A stretch of DNA of 64,000 nt from Stutzerimonas stutzeri RCH2 (GTDB lineage Bacteria; Pseudomonadota; Gammaproteobacteria; Pseudomonadales; Pseudomonadaceae): the NCBI RefSeq assembly GCF_000327065.1, contig NC_019936.1, forward strand, positions 4,058,001-4,122,000. Reading direction: 5' to 3'. Within the stretch, counting starts at the first letter, position 1; the number at the start of each line of letters is the position of its first letter. Below the pieces are notes generated by a model, which worked only from the letters and a program-made list of their open reading frames with translations, was not told the origin of the DNA and made no database searches. The translations under genes and the position numbers were made by a program. Positions 44,656-55,253 of the stretch are shown here, piece by piece.

Positions 44656-45738
44656 ATGATCAACGAAGCCCTGCAACGCCTGCTGATCGAGAATCTGACC
44701 ACCGCGACGCTGCTGCTCAACTCGCGCTTGCGCCTGGAGTACATGAACCCGGCTGCCGAGATGCTGTTGGCCGTAAGCGGCCAGCGCAGCCACGGCCAGT
44801 TCATCAGCGAGCTGTTCACCGAGTCGCCGGAAGCCCTGGCCGCACTGCGTCAGGCGGTTGAAGAAGCCCACCCCTTTACCAAACGCGAAGCCACCCTGAC
44901 CTCTGCTACCGGCCAGTCGCTGACCGTCGACTACGCCGTGACCCCGGTGCTGACCCGTCAGGAGACCATGCTGCTGCTGGAAGTACTGCCGCGCGACCGG
45001 CTGCTGCGCATCACCAAGGAAGAAGCCCAGCTGTCCAAGCAGGAAACCACCAAGATGCTGGTGCGCGGCCTCGCCCACGAGATCAAGAACCCTCTGGGCG
45101 GTATCCGCGGCGCCGCGCAACTGCTGGCCCGCGAGCTGCCGGAAGAACACCTGAAGGACTACACCGAGGTCATCATCGAGGAAGCCGACCGCCTGCGAAA
45201 TCTGGTCGACCGCATGCTCGGTTCGAACAAGCTGCCGTCGCTGGCGATGACCAACATCCATGAAGTGCTCGAACATGTCGCCAGCCTGATCGAGGCCGAA
45301 TGCCAGGGAAGCATCATTTTGGTGCGCGACTACGACCCGAGCATTCCCGAGGTCCTGATGGACCGTGAACAGATGATCCAGGCCGTGCTCAATATCATGC
45401 GCAACGCCATGCAGGCGCTGGCCGGGCAGAACGATCTCGGCCTCGGCCGCCTCACCCTGCGCACCCGCACGCTGCGCCAGTTCACCATCGGTCATATCCG
45501 TCATCGCCTGGTGGCACGCATCGAGATCATCGACAACGGTCCGGGCATCCCTGCCGAACTGCAGAACACGCTCTTCTACCCGATGGTCAGCGGTCGTCCG
45601 GACGGAACCGGGCTGGGCCTGGCCATCACCCAGAACATCATCAGTCAGCACCAGGGCCTGATCGAATGCGAGAGCCATCCTGGCCACACCGTGTTCTCGA
45701 TCTTCCTACCGCTGGAACAAGGAGCCACATCAGCATGA
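44656..45738 (+). CDS. ntrB: Nitrogen regulation histidine kinase NtrB (GlnL)
   Basis: A 360-residue soluble kinase/phosphatase that controls NtrC in response to PII. The N-terminal PAS domain (LRLEYMNPAAEMLLAV) is followed by the DHp domain with His141 (GLAHEIKNPLGGIRGAAQLL) and the ATPase boxes DNGPG and GTGLGLAIT. The ATG at 44656 matches the conserved N-terminus. Its last four bases overlap ntrC. Confidence 0.96.
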   Translation: MINEALQRLLIENLTTATLLLNSRLRLEYMNPAAEMLLAVSGQRSHGQFISELFTESPEALAALRQAVEEAHPFTKREATLTSATGQSLTVDYAVTPVLTRQETMLLLEVLPRDRLLRITKEEAQLSKQETTKMLVRGLAHEIKNPLGGIRGAAQLLARELPEEHLKDYTEVIIEEADRLRNLVDRMLGSNKLPSLAMTNIHEVLEHVASLIEAECQGSIILVRDYDPSIPEVLMDREQMIQAVLNIMRNAMQALAGQNDLGLGRLTLRTRTLRQFTIGHIRHRLVARIEIIDNGPGIPAELQNTLFYPMVSGRPDGTGLGLAITQNIISQHQGLIECESHPGHTVFSIFLPLEQGATSA

Positions 45739-47171
45739 GCCGAAGCGAAAACGTCTGGATCGTCGACGACGACCGCTCCATCCGCTGGGTCCTGGAAAAA
45801 GCCCTGCAACAGGAAGGCATGGCCACGCAGAGCTTCGACAGCGCCGACGGCGTGCTGGCCCGCCTCGCCCGCCAGCAGCCGGATGTGATCATCTCCGATA
45901 TCCGCATGCCCGGCCTCAGCGGCCTGGACATGCTCTCGCAGATCCGCGAGCAGTACCCGCGCCTGCCGGTGATCATCATGACCGCGCACTCGGACCTGGA
46001 CAGCGCCGTGGCGTCCTATCAGGGCGGTGCCTTCGAATACCTGCCCAAGCCGTTCGACGTCGATGACGCGGTCTCGCTGGTCAAGCGCGCCAACCAGCAC
46101 GCCCAGGAGCAGCAGAACCAGCAGGAGCCCGCCAACCGCCACCACACGCCGGAGATCATCGGCGAGGCGCCAGCGATGCAGGAGGTGTTCCGCGCCATCG
46201 GCCGCCTCAGCCATTCCAACATCACCGTGCTGATCAATGGCGAGTCGGGTACCGGCAAGGAGCTGGTGGCCCACGCCCTGCACCGCCACAGCCCGCGCTC
46301 GGCCTCGCCGTTCATCGCGCTGAACATGGCGGCAATCCCCAAGGATCTGATGGAGTCGGAGCTGTTCGGCCACGAGAAAGGTGCCTTCACCGGTGCGGCC
46401 AATCAGCGCCGCGGCCGCTTCGAGCAAGCCGACGGCGGCACGCTGTTTCTCGACGAGATCGGCGACATGCCGGCCGACACGCAGACGCGCCTGCTGCGCG
46501 TACTGGCCGATGGCGAGTTCTACCGGGTCGGCGGCCACACGCCGGTGCGCGTCGATGTGCGCATCATCGCCGCCACGCACCAGGACCTGGAAACGCTGGT
46601 GCAGGCCGGCAAGTTCCGTGAGGACCTGTTCCACCGTCTGAACGTCATCCGCATTCATATTCCCAGGCTGTCCGATCGCCGCGAGGACATCCCGGCGCTG
46701 GCCGAGCACTTCCTCGCCAGCGCCGCGCAGGAGCTTTCGGTGGAAACCAAGGTGCTCAAGCCGGAAACCAAGGAATACCTGCAACACCTGCCATGGCCGG
46801 GCAACGTGCGCCAATTGGAGAACACCTGCCGCTGGATCACGGTGATGGCATCCGGGCGCGAAGTGCATGTCGACGACCTGCCGCCGGAGCTGCTCAACCA
46901 GCAGGCCGAGGCACAGCCGGCGCACAACTGGGAACAGGCGCTGCGCAACTGGTCCGACCAAGCCCTGGCGCGCGGCCAGAGCAACCTGCTCGACGAGGCG
47001 GTGCCGGCCTTCGAACGGATCATGATCGAGACGGCACTCAAGCACACCGCCGGCCGCCGCCGCGATGCCGCGCTGCTGCTCGGATGGGGTCGCAACACCC
47101 TGACGCGCAAGATCAAGGAGCTGGGGATGCGCGTCGATGGCGCCGACGACGATGAAGGAGACGACAGCTGA
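45735..47171 (+). CDS. ntrC: Nitrogen regulation response regulator NtrC (GlnG)
   Basis: A 478-residue sigma54 activator of nitrogen-limitation genes. The receiver Asp is Asp55 ([11 protein letters not shown]). Walker A GESGTGKE, the GAFTGA loop and the DEIGDMP Walker B are intact. A Fis-type DNA-binding helix-turn-helix is near the C-terminus ([20 protein letters not shown]). It overlaps ntrB as ATGA and ends at a terminator. Confidence 0.97.
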   Translation: MSRSENVWIVDDDRSIRWVLEKALQQEGMATQSFDSADGVLARLARQQPDVIISDIRMPGLSGLDMLSQIREQYPRLPVIIMTAHSDLDSAVASYQGGAFEYLPKPFDVDDAVSLVKRANQHAQEQQNQQEPANRHHTPEIIGEAPAMQEVFRAIGRLSHSNITVLINGESGTGKELVAHALHRHSPRSASPFIALNMAAIPKDLMESELFGHEKGAFTGAANQRRGRFEQADGGTLFLDEIGDMPADTQTRLLRVLADGEFYRVGGHTPVRVDVRIIAATHQDLETLVQAGKFREDLFHRLNVIRIHIPRLSDRREDIPALAEHFLASAAQELSVETKVLKPETKEYLQHLPWPGNVRQLENTCRWITVMASGREVHVDDLPPELLNQQAEAQPAHNWEQALRNWSDQALARGQSNLLDEAVPAFERIMIETALKHTAGRRRDAALLLGWGRNTLTRKIKELGMRVDGADDDEGDDS

Positions 47172-47207
47172 CCTACCCGTGGGCGGCGAGATATAGAGAG
47201 TGACCAC

Positions 47208-47238
47208 GAACCCCGCTGCCGGCGGGGTTCATTATTTC
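47208..47238 (+). terminator. Rho-independent terminator of ntrBC
   Basis: Nine-base stem GAACCCCGC / GCGGGGTTC followed by ATTATTT. Confidence 0.85.
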
Positions 47239-47259
47239 TGACGCAGCGATTCTTTCAGC

Positions 47260-47655
47260 TCACGGTCGCTTGGCCGCCACCACCTTTACCGCGAGGCGCC
47301 AGCCGCCATCGCGACGTTCTCCACGCCACTGCCCCTGCAACGGCCGCGCCGCGACCAGATGCAGCAACAGACCTTTCTCGGTCTGCTGTAGGCGCCACGC
47401 CACCGGCATGCCGTCTATCTGCAACTGTCCGGCCTGCGGCTCGCCCTCGGCCTGGAACAGCAGGGCGAACGCCCCTTCGAGGTGCTCGTCATATATCTCG
47501 GGCTCGCGGTCGAACTGCAACGAAAGGCCTTGCGGTTGCGACTCCAGCACCTCGAGCTGGACCGGCCCCGGCGCGGTGAGGCGACCGATCATCAGCCCGA
47601 TCAGCAGACCGATCAGCACCAGCGAGCCGAAAAAGCGCCGCCGCAGCCGCGGCAT
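47260..47655 (-). CDS. Membrane-anchored protein of unknown function
   Basis: A 131-residue protein. A basic N-terminus (MPRLRRRF) precedes one hydrophobic segment ([16 protein letters not shown]), so it is anchored in the inner membrane. The rest is a soluble beta-rich domain. I recognise no family. It is divergent from trmL, with about 50 bases between the starts. Confidence 0.72.
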   Translation of the reverse strand: MPRLRRRFFGSLVLIGLLIGLMIGRLTAPGPVQLEVLESQPQGLSLQFDREPEIYDEHLEGAFALLFQAEGEPQAGQLQIDGMPVAWRLQQTEKGLLLHLVAARPLQGQWRGERRDGGWRLAVKVVAAKRP

Positions 47656-47707
47656 CGGGTCCTGCTCCCCGGTAGAATGCCGCCGATCCTCAACCTCGGT
47701 GCTGCGC

Positions 47708-48190
47708 ATGTTTCACGTGATCCTGTTCCAACCGGAAATTCCGCCCAATACCGGCAACATTATCAGGCTCTGCGCCAATACCGGCTGCCACCTGCACCTG
47801 ATCGAGCCGCTGGGTTACGAGCTGGACGACAAGCGCCTGCGCCGCGCCGGCCTCGACTACCACGAGTACGCCACGCTGGAGCGTCACGCCGACCTGCCGA
47901 GCTGCCTCGCGCGGATCGGCATCGACGCCGCAAACCCCGACGGCCCGCGACTGTTCGCCTTTACCACCAAGGGCTCGCAGCCCTTTCATGAAGTGTCCTA
48001 TCGACGCGGCGATGCGCTGCTGTTCGGCCCGGAGAGTCGCGGCCTGCCGGCGGAGATCCGTGACGCCCTGCCCAACGAGCAACGCCTGCGCCTGCCGATG
48101 CGGCCCGACAGCCGCAGCCTGAACCTGTCGAACACCGTGGCCGTCGCGGTGTACGAGGCCTGGCGCCAGCACGGCTTCGCCATGGAGTGA
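47708..48190 (+). CDS. trmL: tRNA (cytidine34/uridine34-2'-O)-methyltransferase TrmL
   Basis: A 160-residue SPOUT methyltransferase that modifies the wobble base of tRNA-Leu. Landmarks: [31 protein letters not shown] and [25 protein letters not shown] (the knotted SAM site). The length is normal. The longer frame upstream of 47708 is not coding. Confidence 0.95.
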   Translation: MFHVILFQPEIPPNTGNIIRLCANTGCHLHLIEPLGYELDDKRLRRAGLDYHEYATLERHADLPSCLARIGIDAANPDGPRLFAFTTKGSQPFHEVSYRRGDALLFGPESRGLPAEIRDALPNEQRLRLPMRPDSRSLNLSNTVAVAVYEAWRQHGFAME

Positions 48191-48280
48191 GCGGTACAAC
48201 CTTGTGACAACGGGTCCTGAACGATCCGCCGTGGTCCCCGTCGTAAACAGACAAGCTCCCTTGGCAGCAGGAGAAACGAC

Positions 48281-50653
48281 GTGTCCCAGACCAAGTTCAG
48301 GCCCTACCACGCGCCCGCGGGCGGCTGGGGATCAGCCTACTCCGTCGCCAATATCCTGCTGCGTGAGCGCGTCTCGCCGGCCGGTATCGGCCTGCTGCTC
48401 AAGCAGAACAAACCGATCGACGGTTTCGCCTGTGTCAGTTGCGCCTGGGCCAAGCCGCATCCGTCACGACCACTGTCGTTCTGCGAGAACGGCGCCAAGG
48501 CGACTGCGTGGGAAACCACGTCGCTGCGCTGCGGCCCGGAATTCTTTGCCAGGCACAGCGTCAGCGAGCTGCTCAACTGGAGCGACTACGATCTCGAGCA
48601 GCAGGGCCGGCTGACCCATCCGCTGCGCTACGACGCTGCCAGCGATCACTATCAGCCGGTCAGCTGGGATGAAGCCTTCGCCGAGATCGGTGCCGAGCTC
48701 AAGGCCATGGCCGATCCCGACCAGGTGGTGTTCTACATGTCCGGCCGCGCGGCGCTGGAAACGGCCTACATGTATGGTCTGCTGGCGCGGCTGTACGGCA
48801 CCAACAACCTGCCGGACAGCTCCAACATGTGCCACGAGAGCACCTCGGTGGCGCTGCCGGAGAGCATCGGCGTGCCGGTGGCGACCGTCACCCTGAACGA
48901 TTTCGAGCACACCGACGGGCTGTTCTTCTTCGGCCACAACACCGGCACCTCCAGCCCGCGGATGCTGCATCAGCTGCAGGAAGCCCGTGAACGCGGCGCT
49001 CAGATCGTCACCTTCAATCCGCTGCGCGAGCGCGGGCTGGAGCGCTTCGTCAATCCGCAGTCGCCGCGCGAGATGCTCACACCGGACAGCACGGTGATCA
49101 GCACCCAGTACCACCAGCTCGCCATCGGCGGCGACATGGCCGCCATCGCCGGCATGTGCAAGGCGCTGTTCGCCATGGACGACCAGGCCGTCGCCGAGGG
49201 CCGCAAGCGCGTGCTCGATATGGCTTTCATCGAGCAGCACACCCACGGCTTCGAAGCCTTCGAGCAACGCATCCGCAGCTACAGCTGGGGACATCTGGAA
49301 CGCCGCTCGGGCTTGAGCCGTACCGCCATGGAGGCCGTGGCCACCGTTTATGCCAGCTGTGAACGGGTTATCGCGCCATACGGCATGGGCCTGACCCAGC
49401 ACCGCTACGGCGTACAGACCATCCAGATGCTGGTCAACCTGCTGCTGTTGCGCGGCAACATCGGCAAGGAAGGCGCAGGCATCCTGCCGGTGCGCGGTCA
49501 TTCCAACGTGCAGGGCCAGCGCACCGTCGGCATCACCGAAAAGGCGGCAAAGGTGCCGGCGGACAATCTGCGCCGACAGTTCGGCTTCGAGCCGCCGGGC
49601 GATGACGGCGTGAACACCGTGGAGGCCTGCGAAGGCATTCTCGACGGCAGCATCCGCGGCTTCATCGGCCTGGGCGGCAACTTCGTCCGCGCCATTCCCG
49701 ACACCCTGCAGATGGAGCCGGCGTGGCGCAAGCTGCGGCTGTCGGTACAGGTATCGACCAAGCTCAATCGCAATCACCTGATCACCGGTGAGGTGTCCTA
49801 TATCCTGCCCTGCCTGGGACGGACCGAGATCGACCGCCAGGCCACCGGCGAGCAGCGTCACACCACCGAGGACAGCACCGGCTGCATCCGCGCCTGGCGC
49901 GGCGCCGCCCAGCCTGCCGGCGAGCTACTGCTGTCGGAACCGGCAATCATCGCGCGGCTGGCCAAGGCCACGCTGGCGCCCAACCCGATGCTGGACTGGG
50001 ATGCCTGGGTCGCGGACTACAGCCTGATCCGCGACGCCATTGCCGAGAGTTACCCGGAGATCTTCCACGACTTCAACGTGCGCATGATGGAGCCCGGCGG
50101 CTTCCACCGCCCGCTCGGTGCGAGCGAACGACGCTGGGATACCGAGTCGGGCAAGGCCAACTTCATCAATCCGCCATCGCTGTCCGCCGACCCGGATACC
50201 GAAGAAAACGGCCACGAGCAGCACGACGTACTGCAGATGATGACGCTGCGCAGCAATGACCAATTCAACACCACTGTCTACGGCTACGACGACCGCTTCC
50301 GCGGCATTCATGGCACCCGCGCGGTGATCCTGATGAACCGCAACGACATCGCCCGCCTGGGCCTGGCCGAGAACGATCGCATCGAAGCGATCACCGTGGT
50401 CGACGATGGCGTGCATCGCGCAGTCAGCCCGTTGCGGGTGACGCCCTACAACATTCCCGAGGGCTGCTGCGCCGGCTATTACCCGGAATGCAACGCGCTG
50501 TTACCGGTCTGGCACCACGCCGAACGCAGCAAGGTGCCGGCGGCCAAGTCGATCCCGGTGCGCCTGCGCAAGCTGATCGCCGCGGCGGTTGCCGGCGACG
50601 TGCCGCGCCAGCCCAGTCGCCCGCAGCGCGGCGAAGAGCCCGGACCGGCCTGA
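48281..50653 (+). CDS. FdhF/YdeP-family molybdopterin oxidoreductase
   Basis: A 790-residue protein of the YdeP branch of formate dehydrogenase-like enzymes, of uncertain substrate. The N-terminal Cys set (C51, C54, C68 in CVSCAW and FCENGAK) is the modified Fe-S region of this branch. At the catalytic position it has Cys184-His185 (SNMCHESTSVAL). GHSNVQGQRTVGI is the MGD-binding motif. It starts at GTG with AGGAGA upstream. The usual fdhD partner is not in this window. In E. coli YdeP is linked to acid resistance; that role here is unproven. Confidence 0.88.
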   Translation: MSQTKFRPYHAPAGGWGSAYSVANILLRERVSPAGIGLLLKQNKPIDGFACVSCAWAKPHPSRPLSFCENGAKATAWETTSLRCGPEFFARHSVSELLNWSDYDLEQQGRLTHPLRYDAASDHYQPVSWDEAFAEIGAELKAMADPDQVVFYMSGRAALETAYMYGLLARLYGTNNLPDSSNMCHESTSVALPESIGVPVATVTLNDFEHTDGLFFFGHNTGTSSPRMLHQLQEARERGAQIVTFNPLRERGLERFVNPQSPREMLTPDSTVISTQYHQLAIGGDMAAIAGMCKALFAMDDQAVAEGRKRVLDMAFIEQHTHGFEAFEQRIRSYSWGHLERRSGLSRTAMEAVATVYASCERVIAPYGMGLTQHRYGVQTIQMLVNLLLLRGNIGKEGAGILPVRGHSNVQGQRTVGITEKAAKVPADNLRRQFGFEPPGDDGVNTVEACEGILDGSIRGFIGLGGNFVRAIPDTLQMEPAWRKLRLSVQVSTKLNRNHLITGEVSYILPCLGRTEIDRQATGEQRHTTEDSTGCIRAWRGAAQPAGELLLSEPAIIARLAKATLAPNPMLDWDAWVADYSLIRDAIAESYPEIFHDFNVRMMEPGGFHRPLGASERRWDTESGKANFINPPSLSADPDTEENGHEQHDVLQMMTLRSNDQFNTTVYGYDDRFRGIHGTRAVILMNRNDIARLGLAENDRIEAITVVDDGVHRAVSPLRVTPYNIPEGCCAGYYPECNALLPVWHHAERSKVPAAKSIPVRLRKLIAAAVAGDVPRQPSRPQRGEEPGPA

Positions 50654-50686
50654 GCGACTGAGCGCTGCAAAGCAAAGCGCTGTAAC

Positions 50687-50717
50687 ACGGCTGTCGATGA
50701 ACCTCATCGACAGCCGT
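50687..50717 (+). terminator. Strong hairpin after the YdeP-like gene
   Basis: Perfect 14-base stem ACGGCTGTCGATGA / TCATCGACAGCCGT with a three-base loop. There is no T-run, so it may act as a transcript-end stabiliser. A smaller hairpin (AGCGCT arms) precedes it. Confidence 0.65.
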
Positions 50718-50744
50718 TGAAAAGCGGCCAGCAGTCCCCCATAT
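50717..50744 (+). promoter_or_regulatory. Sigma32-like heat-shock promoter of hslVU
   Basis: TTGAAA (50717-50722) and CCCCATAT (50737-50744) are separated by 14 bases, close to the sigma32 consensus CTTGAAA-N11-16-CCCCATnT. It lies about 45 bases before hslV. hslVU is a classic heat-shock operon. Confidence 0.72.
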
Positions 50745-50790
50745 CAACCGCATTCGGGCATTCATCGCCCCGCAGTGTGGAGATTTTCCT

Positions 50791-51327
50791 TTGACCACCA
50801 TCGTTTCAGTGCGCCGCAACGGCAAAGTCGTCATGGGCGGCGACGGCCAGGTTTCCCTGGGCAACACCGTCATGAAAGGCAACGCCAAGAAGGTCCGCCG
50901 CCTCTATCACGGCCAGGTACTGGCGGGCTTCGCCGGTGCCACCGCCGACGCCTTCACCCTCTTCGAACGCTTCGAAGGCCAGCTGGAGAAACATCAGGGC
51001 CACCTGGTTCGCGCCGCCGTCGAGCTGGCCAAGGACTGGCGTACCGACCGTTCGCTGAGTCGCCTGGAAGCCATGCTGGCGGTGGCCAACAAGGATGCCT
51101 CGCTGATCATCACCGGCAACGGCGACGTGGTGCAGCCCGAGGACGACCTGATCGCCATGGGCTCTGGCGGCGGTTTCGCCCAGGCCGCGGCCAAGGCACT
51201 GCTGCTCAAGGCCGGCGCCGACATGTCGGCCCAGGAAATCGCCGAAACGGCGCTGAACATCGCCGGCAGCATCTGCGTGTTCACCAACCAGAATCTGACC
51301 ATAGAGGAGCTGGACAGCGCGGTCTGA
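50791..51327 (+). CDS. hslV: ATP-dependent protease subunit HslV
   Basis: A 178-residue peptidase subunit of the HslUV complex. It starts at TTG with GGAG ten bases upstream; the next residues [20 protein letters not shown] are the conserved N-terminus, with the catalytic Thr exposed after Met removal. The [15 protein letters not shown] motif is present. hslU follows after 90 bases. Confidence 0.97.
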   Translation: MTTIVSVRRNGKVVMGGDGQVSLGNTVMKGNAKKVRRLYHGQVLAGFAGATADAFTLFERFEGQLEKHQGHLVRAAVELAKDWRTDRSLSRLEAMLAVANKDASLIITGNGDVVQPEDDLIAMGSGGGFAQAAAKALLLKAGADMSAQEIAETALNIAGSICVFTNQNLTIEELDSAV

Positions 51328-51417
51328 CAGGCCGATGAAAAACTAGCCGCGTTGCCTCGCCTAGGTTTTTCAAGCCGCCTGTTTGGTACCCCGCCCAGCT
51401 TCCGGAGTAATGAAGAA

Positions 51418-52761
51418 ATGTCCATGACGCCCCGCGAGATCGTCCACGAACTCAACCGCCACATCATCGGCCAGGACGACGCCAAGCGTGCCGTGGCTAT
51501 CGCTCTGCGCAACCGCTGGCGGCGCATGCAGCTGCCGGCTGAACTGCGCCAGGAAGTCACCCCGAAGAACATCCTGATGATCGGCCCGACCGGTGTCGGC
51601 AAGACCGAAATCGCCCGCCGCCTGGCCAAGCTGGCCAATGCGCCCTTCCTGAAAGTGGAAGCGACCAAGTTCACCGAGGTCGGCTATGTCGGCCGTGACG
51701 TCGAATCGATCATTCGCGACTTGGCCGACGCCGCGCTGAAGATGCTGCGCGAGCAGGAGGTGCACAAGATGCGCCACCGCGCCGAAGACGCCGCCGAAGA
51801 GCGCATTCTCGATGCGCTGCTGCCGCCAGCGCGCCCGGTGGGCTTCTCCGAGGAGCCAATGCAGGCGAGCGATTCCAACACCCGCCAGCTGTTCCGCAAG
51901 CGCCTGCGCGAGGGGCAGCTGGACGACAAGGAAATCGACATCGAAGTGGCCGAAAGCCCGGCCGGCGTGGAGATCATGGCCCCACCCGGCATGGAGGAGA
52001 TGACCAACCAGCTGCAGAACCTCTTCGCCAACATGGGCAAGGGCAAGAAGAAGAGCCGCAAGCTGAAGATCAAGGAAGCCTTCAAGCTGATCCGCGACGA
52101 GGAGGCCGCGCGCCTGGTCAATGAAGAAGACCTCAAGGCCCGCGCCCTGGAAGCGGTTGAGCAGAACGGTATCGTCTTCATCGACGAGATCGACAAGGTG
52201 GCCAAGCGCGGCAATACCAGCGGCGCCGACGTCTCCCGCGAGGGCGTGCAGCGCGACCTGCTGCCGCTGATCGAAGGCAGCACGGTCAACACCAAGCTGG
52301 GCATGGTCAAGACCGACCACATCCTCTTCATCGCCTCCGGCGCTTTCCACCTGTCCAAGCCCAGCGACCTGGTGCCGGAACTGCAGGGTCGCCTGCCGAT
52401 CCGCGTCGAGCTCAAGGCGCTGTCACCGCAGGACTTCGAGCGCATCCTCACCGAGCCGCATGCGGCGCTCACCGAGCAATACCGTGAACTGCTGAAAACC
52501 GAGGGCCTGCACATCGAGTTTCTCGAAGACGGCATCAAGCGCATCGCCGAGATCGCCTGGCAGGTCAACGAGAAGACCGAGAACATCGGCGCGCGTCGCC
52601 TGCACACGCTGCTCGAGCGGCTGCTGGAAGAGGTTTCCTTCAGTGCTGGCGATATCGCAGCCAAGCAGGACGGCGAAGCGATCCGCATCGACGCTGCCTA
52701 CGTCAACGAGCACCTCGGCGAACTGGCGCAGGACGAAGACCTGTCGCGCTACATTCTCTAA
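51418..52761 (+). CDS. hslU: ATP-dependent protease ATPase subunit HslU
   Basis: A 447-residue AAA+ unfoldase that feeds substrates to HslV. Walker A is GPTGVGKTE, Walker B FIDEIDKV, and the sensor region [11 protein letters not shown]. The C-terminal DEDLSRYIL inserts into HslV. The start [19 protein letters not shown] at 51418 fits the family. A GC-rich hairpin and TTTT follow the stop. Confidence 0.98.
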   Translation: MSMTPREIVHELNRHIIGQDDAKRAVAIALRNRWRRMQLPAELRQEVTPKNILMIGPTGVGKTEIARRLAKLANAPFLKVEATKFTEVGYVGRDVESIIRDLADAALKMLREQEVHKMRHRAEDAAEERILDALLPPARPVGFSEEPMQASDSNTRQLFRKRLREGQLDDKEIDIEVAESPAGVEIMAPPGMEEMTNQLQNLFANMGKGKKKSRKLKIKEAFKLIRDEEAARLVNEEDLKARALEAVEQNGIVFIDEIDKVAKRGNTSGADVSREGVQRDLLPLIEGSTVNTKLGMVKTDHILFIASGAFHLSKPSDLVPELQGRLPIRVELKALSPQDFERILTEPHAALTEQYRELLKTEGLHIEFLEDGIKRIAEIAWQVNEKTENIGARRLHTLLERLLEEVSFSAGDIAAKQDGEAIRIDAAYVNEHLGELAQDEDLSRYIL

Positions 52762-52767
52762 CCGTCG

Positions 52768-52796
52768 CGGCCGTGGCGATCGCCGCGGCCGGTTTT
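52768..52796 (+). terminator. Terminator of hslVU
   Basis: CGGCCG-T-GGCGATCGCC-G-CGGCCG forms a GC-rich stem followed by GTTTT. Confidence 0.6.
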
Positions 52797-52808
52797 CCGG
52801 AGCGTTGC

Positions 52809-53183
52809 ATGCGCATCCCCACCGCAATCAAGCTGCACAAGGCATCGAAAACGCTGGAGCTGGAGTACGGCGCCGACGAGCGCTACGTGCTGTCCGCCGA
52901 GTTCCTGCGTGTGCATTCGCCCTCGGCGGAAGTCCAGGGCCACGGCAATCCGGTGCTGCAGACCGGCAAGCTGAACGTCGGCCTGGAGCAGATCGAGCCG
53001 GCCGGCCAGTACGCACTGAAGCTGACCTTCAGCGACGGCCACGACAGCGGCCTGTTTACCTGGGACTATCTGGAACGCCTGGCGCTGAATCAGCAAGCGC
53101 TGTGGGATGACTATCTCGCGGCGCTGGCGGCCGCTGGCAAGTCACGCGACCCGAATGAATCGGTCGTCAAGCTGATGTTGTGA
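52809..53183 (+). CDS. DUF971 protein (gamma-butyrobetaine hydroxylase-like N-terminal domain)
   Basis: A 124-residue single-domain protein. Landmarks: YVLSAEFLRVHSPSAEVQGHG, YALKLTFSDGHDSGLFTWDYL. The domain occurs as the N-terminus of carnitine-synthesis hydroxylases, but alone its role is unknown. It follows hslU in Pseudomonas genomes generally. Confidence 0.87.
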   Translation: MRIPTAIKLHKASKTLELEYGADERYVLSAEFLRVHSPSAEVQGHGNPVLQTGKLNVGLEQIEPAGQYALKLTFSDGHDSGLFTWDYLERLALNQQALWDDYLAALAAAGKSRDPNESVVKLML

Positions 53184-53192
53184 GGACGAACC

Positions 53193-53296
53193 CGTAGGGT
53201 GGATCACGCTTCATCGATCCACCGGGTGACGGCACACCGGATGGCGCTCCACCCATTGGAGTCGCGGTGGATGTAAAAAGCGACATCCACCCTACG
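53193..53296. repeat. 104-bp element bounded by 12-bp inverted repeats
   Basis: CGTAGGGTGGAT at 53193-53204 is matched by ATCCACCCTACG at 53285-53296. Internal GGTGGA/TCCACC copies add further dyads. It resembles REP/MITE-type intergenic elements common in pseudomonads. It lies where other species have the pha cluster. Confidence 0.75.
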
Positions 53297-53338
53297 TCCC
53301 CGCACCTATTCGAGGCGCCCGTTAAGCTGGGCGCCAGC

Positions 53339-53614
53339 TCAGACCAGCGCCTTGTCCAACGCCCGCTCGATCTGGCCCTTGATGCTGCCGCCCATGGCCG
53401 AGAGCAGCAGGCCGAGGTTGAGCAGCACCTTGACGCTGTCCTCGTAGACTTCGATGCGCCCGTCCGCACCGCTGCGCTTGACGGCCAGCACATCGCCCTG
53501 CCACTGACAGCTCACGCCGAACTCGCGAGCTAGGCGCGCGGCCAGCTCGTCGGCCTTCTCGCGTGCGGCCTCGCGGCCAAGATTGTGGGTACGTTCGACG
53601 ATGATCTGGGCCAT
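53339..53614 (-). CDS. Small polyhydroxyalkanoic-acid-system family protein
   Basis: A 91-residue protein of the PHA_gran_rgn family: QIIVERTHNLGREAAREKAD, DVLAVKRSGADGRIEV and GLLLSAMGGSIKGQIERALDKAL. Relatives lie next to PHA granule genes. In this window no phaC, phaF or phaI is present, so it is an orphan of that cluster. It is divergent from ubiE. Confidence 0.82.
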   Translation of the reverse strand: MAQIIVERTHNLGREAAREKADELAARLAREFGVSCQWQGDVLAVKRSGADGRIEVYEDSVKVLLNLGLLLSAMGGSIKGQIERALDKALV

Positions 53615-53859
53615 TACGACTCCTGGCTGCGCCCGAAAAGGCGCGCACTATAGCAAAGCAGCGACGAACGGCGGAGGGAGCCATAGCGTGCCCACAAGAG
53701 GCTGCAGGCGCGCACGGCGACTTCCCTTCTCGGCGACCGGCCTCCCCAACCCTGCGACATGTCGCCGCTAGACCTTTTGCCGGCCGCGGCCAGCTCGACG
53801 CTTATCAGCCGGCCATTTAGGTTTAGAATGCCGGGCACATTCTTCTCGGCGAAAGTGAC

Positions 53860-54630
53860 ATGACCGACCCTCGCAAAGCGCATGACGCAGAACCGACCAC
53901 CCATTTCGGCTACAAGAACGTGCCGGAAAGCCAGAAGGCGCAGAAGGTGGCCGAGGTGTTCCACTCCGTGGCCGCCAAGTACGACCTGATGAACGACCTG
54001 ATGTCCGGTGGCGTGCATCGCCTGTGGAAGCGCTTCACCATCGAGCTGTCCGGCGCCCGCCACGGTAACCGCGTGCTGGATATCGCCGGCGGCACCGGTG
54101 ACCTGACCCGCCAGTTCTCGCGCATCGTCGGCCCTACCGGCGAGGTGGTGCTGGCCGACATCAATGCTTCGATGCTCAAGGTCGGCCGCGACAAGCTGCT
54201 GGACAAGGGCGTGGCCGGCAACGTCAAGTTCGTCCAGGCCGATGCCGAGAAGCTGCCCTTCCCGGACAACCACTTCGACGTGGTCACCATCGCTTTCGGC
54301 CTGCGCAACGTGACGCACAAGGAAGACGCCATCGCTTCCATGCTGCGCGTGCTGAAGCCGGGCGGCCGTCTGCTGGTGCTGGAATTCTCCAAACCGACCA
54401 ATCAGCTGTTCTCCAAGGCCTATGACGCCTACTCGTTCAGCCTGTTGCCGATGATGGGCAAGCTGATCACCAACGACGCCGAGAGCTATCGCTACCTGGC
54501 CGAGTCGATCCGCATGCACCCGGATCAGGAAACCCTCAAGAGCATGATGGAGACCGCCGGTTTCGAGCGCGTCAGCTATCACAACATGACCGGCGGCATC
54601 GTCGCCCTGCACCGCGGCATCAAGCCCTGA
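53860..54630 (+). CDS. ubiE: Ubiquinone/menaquinone C-methyltransferase UbiE
   Basis: A 256-residue SAM-dependent methylase of the quinone ring. The SAM-binding motif [10 protein letters not shown] is at residues 72-81. UbiE signatures [19 protein letters not shown] and [14 protein letters not shown] are present. Its stop shares a base with the ubiJ start. It forms an operon with ubiJ and ubiB. Confidence 0.97.
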   Translation: MTDPRKAHDAEPTTHFGYKNVPESQKAQKVAEVFHSVAAKYDLMNDLMSGGVHRLWKRFTIELSGARHGNRVLDIAGGTGDLTRQFSRIVGPTGEVVLADINASMLKVGRDKLLDKGVAGNVKFVQADAEKLPFPDNHFDVVTIAFGLRNVTHKEDAIASMLRVLKPGGRLLVLEFSKPTNQLFSKAYDAYSFSLLPMMGKLITNDAESYRYLAESIRMHPDQETLKSMMETAGFERVSYHNMTGGIVALHRGIKP

Positions 54631-55253
54631 TGTTGCGCACTGCCCTGCTGGCCGGTGCCGAGCGCGGCATCAATCGCGTCCTGCGCCTGGACCCCACCGC
54701 ACTGCCGCGACTGGCACGCCTGAACGGCCGGATCATCGAGATCGACTGCACCGCGCCGGCCTGGCGCCTGTTCATTCTCGCCGATGACGAAGGTCTGCGC
54801 CTGGCCAGCAACTGGGGCGCGGAGGCCGATTGCCGCCTGCGCGCGCCAGCGAGCAGCCTGCTGCGCCTGGCCGTCAGCCGCAACAAGACCGCGGTGCTGC
54901 ATGGCCCCGAGGTCGAGATCGACGGTGACAGCGGACTGCTGATGAACCTCGCCGAAGTGCTGCAGGATCTGGAGCTGGACTGGGAATACGAAGTTTCCCG
55001 CTGGCTCGGCCCGGTCGGCGCACAACTGCTCGGTTCCAGCCTGCGTAGCCCAGTGGACTGGGTACGCGACAGCGCCGACTCGCTGCGTCAGGATCTTGCC
55101 GACTACCTCAGCGAGGAGTCGCGGATGCTGGTCGGCCAGGCCGAAGCCCAGGCACGTTTCGACGAGCTGGATGACATGAAACTTGCCCTCGACCGACTCG
55201 AAGCCCGCATCGAGCGCCTCGCCCTCAACCTGAATCCAGATCGCCCCGAATGA
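54630..55253 (+). CDS. ubiJ: Ubiquinone biosynthesis accessory factor UbiJ
   Basis: A 207-residue protein with an N-terminal SCP2 lipid-binding domain (about 15-110) and a helical C-terminus ([20 protein letters not shown]). UbiJ helps present lipid intermediates to the Ubi complex. Overlaps on both sides (one base with ubiE, four with ubiB) confirm the operon. Confidence 0.93.
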   Translation: MLRTALLAGAERGINRVLRLDPTALPRLARLNGRIIEIDCTAPAWRLFILADDEGLRLASNWGAEADCRLRAPASSLLRLAVSRNKTAVLHGPEVEIDGDSGLLMNLAEVLQDLELDWEYEVSRWLGPVGAQLLGSSLRSPVDWVRDSADSLRQDLADYLSEESRMLVGQAEAQARFDELDDMKLALDRLEARIERLALNLNPDRPE

